From: Synechococcales cyanobacterium PMM_0073
Lineage (GTDB): Bacteria > Cyanobacteriota > Cyanobacteriia > Elainellales > Elainellaceae
DNA: 7,131 nt
Reading direction: 5' to 3'
NCBI GenBank assembly: GCA_949127695.1
Contig: CASBQH010000024.1
Location: forward strand, 1 to 7,131
Below, one piece after another: positions 6,147-7,131 of the stretch. Both the position numbers and the translations under genes were made by a program. A model generated the notes under the pieces. The model was given only the letters and a program-made list of their open reading frames with translations, did not search any database and was not told where the DNA came from. Position 1 is the stretch's first letter, and each line of letters begins with the position of its first letter.

Positions 6147-7131
6147 TCATACCCGCCCGCTTCGCTCCAGCAGCAGCAGCTCGTCCAGTTTCTTGCCCAG
6201 GAACACCTTGAGGCTGAGCTTGAGCAGCCAGCGCACCCAGAAGCGGCCTTCAACGGATTCCACAATCCGCCCGCCGCGATCCAGCAGCTGTGACTTCAGA
6301 TCCAGGCGAGTTTGGCGAGAGACCTGCGACAAGTCCACTTCGCCTAAGCGACTCATGGGCGGGATGGCATGTCCAGCCTGAAAGTTTAGCAGATAGAGCT
6401 GGCCTTCGCTTTTGCCTTGCTGGTGCAGGGCTTGCAGCTTTTGCAAAAACAGCATCGCCTTGCGTCGCCCTACGTTGTAGTCAAAATCGCGAAAGGACTG
6501 GTCGAGGAAGCCGCCAAAGGCAAATAGCTGTTCGCCCGCCAGCTCTACGTCCGCCGAAGTAATGGCATAGACCGTCATCACATCTTTACTGCCCAAATTC
6601 TGGATTTTTTCTAGCGCCTGCACCAGCTTCAGCCAGCTCTCGGCCACCGACTCGCCGCTGACATAGACCAGCCGATCATATTCTTCGGTGAACTGCTGCC
6701 GCAGCCGGTCGCGGTCGCTGGTGAGCTGGTCGCGCTGCTCTACAGACTCGCCTGCTTGGTACAGGACTTCTAGCAAGCTACCGGCGACGCAGCCAAAGGC
6801 CGCTGCCAGCTGCGGGGACTTCAGCAGCCTATCGCTCAGCTCTGTGGCCTGCTGCTCAAACTGGCGGATCTTTTGGTTGATTTTGCTGGTCGTCACCCAG
6901 TTTTGAAACCGCGCCTGGGTGAAAATGGCGCTGGCTAGGGCAGCGCCCGTTTTGAGATAGGTGGCATTGTCAGCCTGGATGCTGGGGTTGGCGGTGGAGC
7001 TTTTGGCTCCGGGTGACACGTAGAGATAAAACCGATTGTGATGATCTTGATGATTCACGTCAATTTGATCGACCAGATCTTTGGCCAAGCCCAATGGCTC
7101 GTTTTCAAATACGCCGCCGTCGGTATAGACA
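6147..7131 (-). CDS. Patatin-like phospholipase (C-terminal part, runs off right edge)
   Basis: Probable acyl hydrolase acting on membrane lipids through a Ser-Asp dyad. The window holds the last 327 residues, and the frame is open through base 7131. The first visible residues read VYTDGGVFENEPLGLAKDLV, which is the patatin DGG motif; its catalytic Asp is codon 7121-7119. The nucleophile GxSxG motif and the oxyanion glycine loop would lie upstream, outside the window. After the DGG block come RFYLYVSPGA and then a long helical region rich in Gln, Glu, Arg and Leu (for example RDQLTSDRDRLRQQFTEEYDRL), with possible short coiled coils. The C-terminus is FWVRWLLKLSLKVFLGKK (within 6150-6242), hydrophobic and basic, which may touch membranes. 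A TTG at 7094 is an internal codon, not the start, because the patatin motif lies upstream of it in the same frame. The PPC-like gene follows 42 bp downstream. Confidence 0.82.
   Translation of the reverse strand, partial: VYTDGGVFENEPLGLAKDLVDQIDVNHQDHHNRFYLYVSPGAKSSTANPSIQADNATYLKTGAALASAIFTQARFQNWVTTSKINQKIRQFEQQATELSDRLLKSPQLAAAFGCVAGSLLEVLYQAGESVEQRDQLTSDRDRLRQQFTEEYDRLVYVSGESVAESWLKLVQALEKIQNLGSKDVMTVYAITSADVELAGEQLFAFGGFLDQSFRDFDYNVGRRKAMLFLQKLQALHQQGKSEGQLYLLNFQAGHAIPPMSRLGEVDLSQVSRQTRLDLKSQLLDRGGRIVESVEGRFWVRWLLKLSLKVFLGKKLDELLLLERSGRV

Noticed and set aside
6166..6182. AGC trinucleotide run as a microsatellite
   Set aside because: Only four or five units, encoding Leu residues within a normal Leu-rich tail; expected by codon use.
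6147..7094. Complete gene starting at TTG 7094
   Set aside because: The frame stays open to the window edge and the residues upstream form the patatin DGG motif, so the gene is partial and the TTG is internal.

Overview
The window looks like chromosomal DNA from a cyanobacterium, most likely a moderately GC-rich filamentous Leptolyngbya-type lineage. The lineage is an inference. It rests on the ftsQ-ftsZ order, an FtsZ with a long N-terminal extension and a [13 protein letters not shown] tail, and a GalE of the SSTCATYG type. All six genes have similar base composition. I saw no insertion sequence, tRNA, rRNA, CRISPR array or phage-like gene. I also found no complete copy of the HIP1 octamer (GCGATCGC) that is common in many cyanobacterial genomes.

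Layout from left to right. (1) 1-552, minus strand: the N-terminal 184 residues of a CPA1/NhaP-type Na+/H+ antiporter that runs off the left edge. (2) 553-719: a divergent promoter region with a perfect 14-bp palindrome. (3) 720-1706, plus strand: galE, UDP-glucose 4-epimerase or a closely related UDP-sugar 4-epimerase. (4) 1716-2978, minus strand: ftsZ, convergent with galE across 9 bp. (5) 3102-3956, minus strand: ftsQ (POTRA domain), 123 bp upstream of ftsZ in the same direction. (6) 3957-4238: a divergent control region with two repeated 13-bp units, each in two copies. (7) 4239-5609, plus strand: an exported glycoside hydrolase of family GH8 (cellulase/BcsZ-like). (8) 5622-6104, minus strand: a small protein with a pre-peptidase C-terminal (PPC)-like beta domain. 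(9) 6147 to the right edge, minus strand: the C-terminal part of a patatin-like phospholipase.

Functionally the centre of the window is cell envelope and division. FtsQ and FtsZ are divisome proteins, GalE supplies UDP-sugars for envelope polysaccharides, and the GH8 enzyme would cut a beta-glucan outside the cytoplasmic membrane. The patatin and PPC genes probably form a separate two-gene transcription unit.

No wholly new system is evident. The most unusual details are around the GH8 gene. A perfect 13-bp tandem duplication copies its ribosome-binding site and start codon, so that an ATG-TGA minimal ORF lies just ahead of the likely true start. A separate 15-bp in-frame duplication copies a possible signal-peptidase motif.
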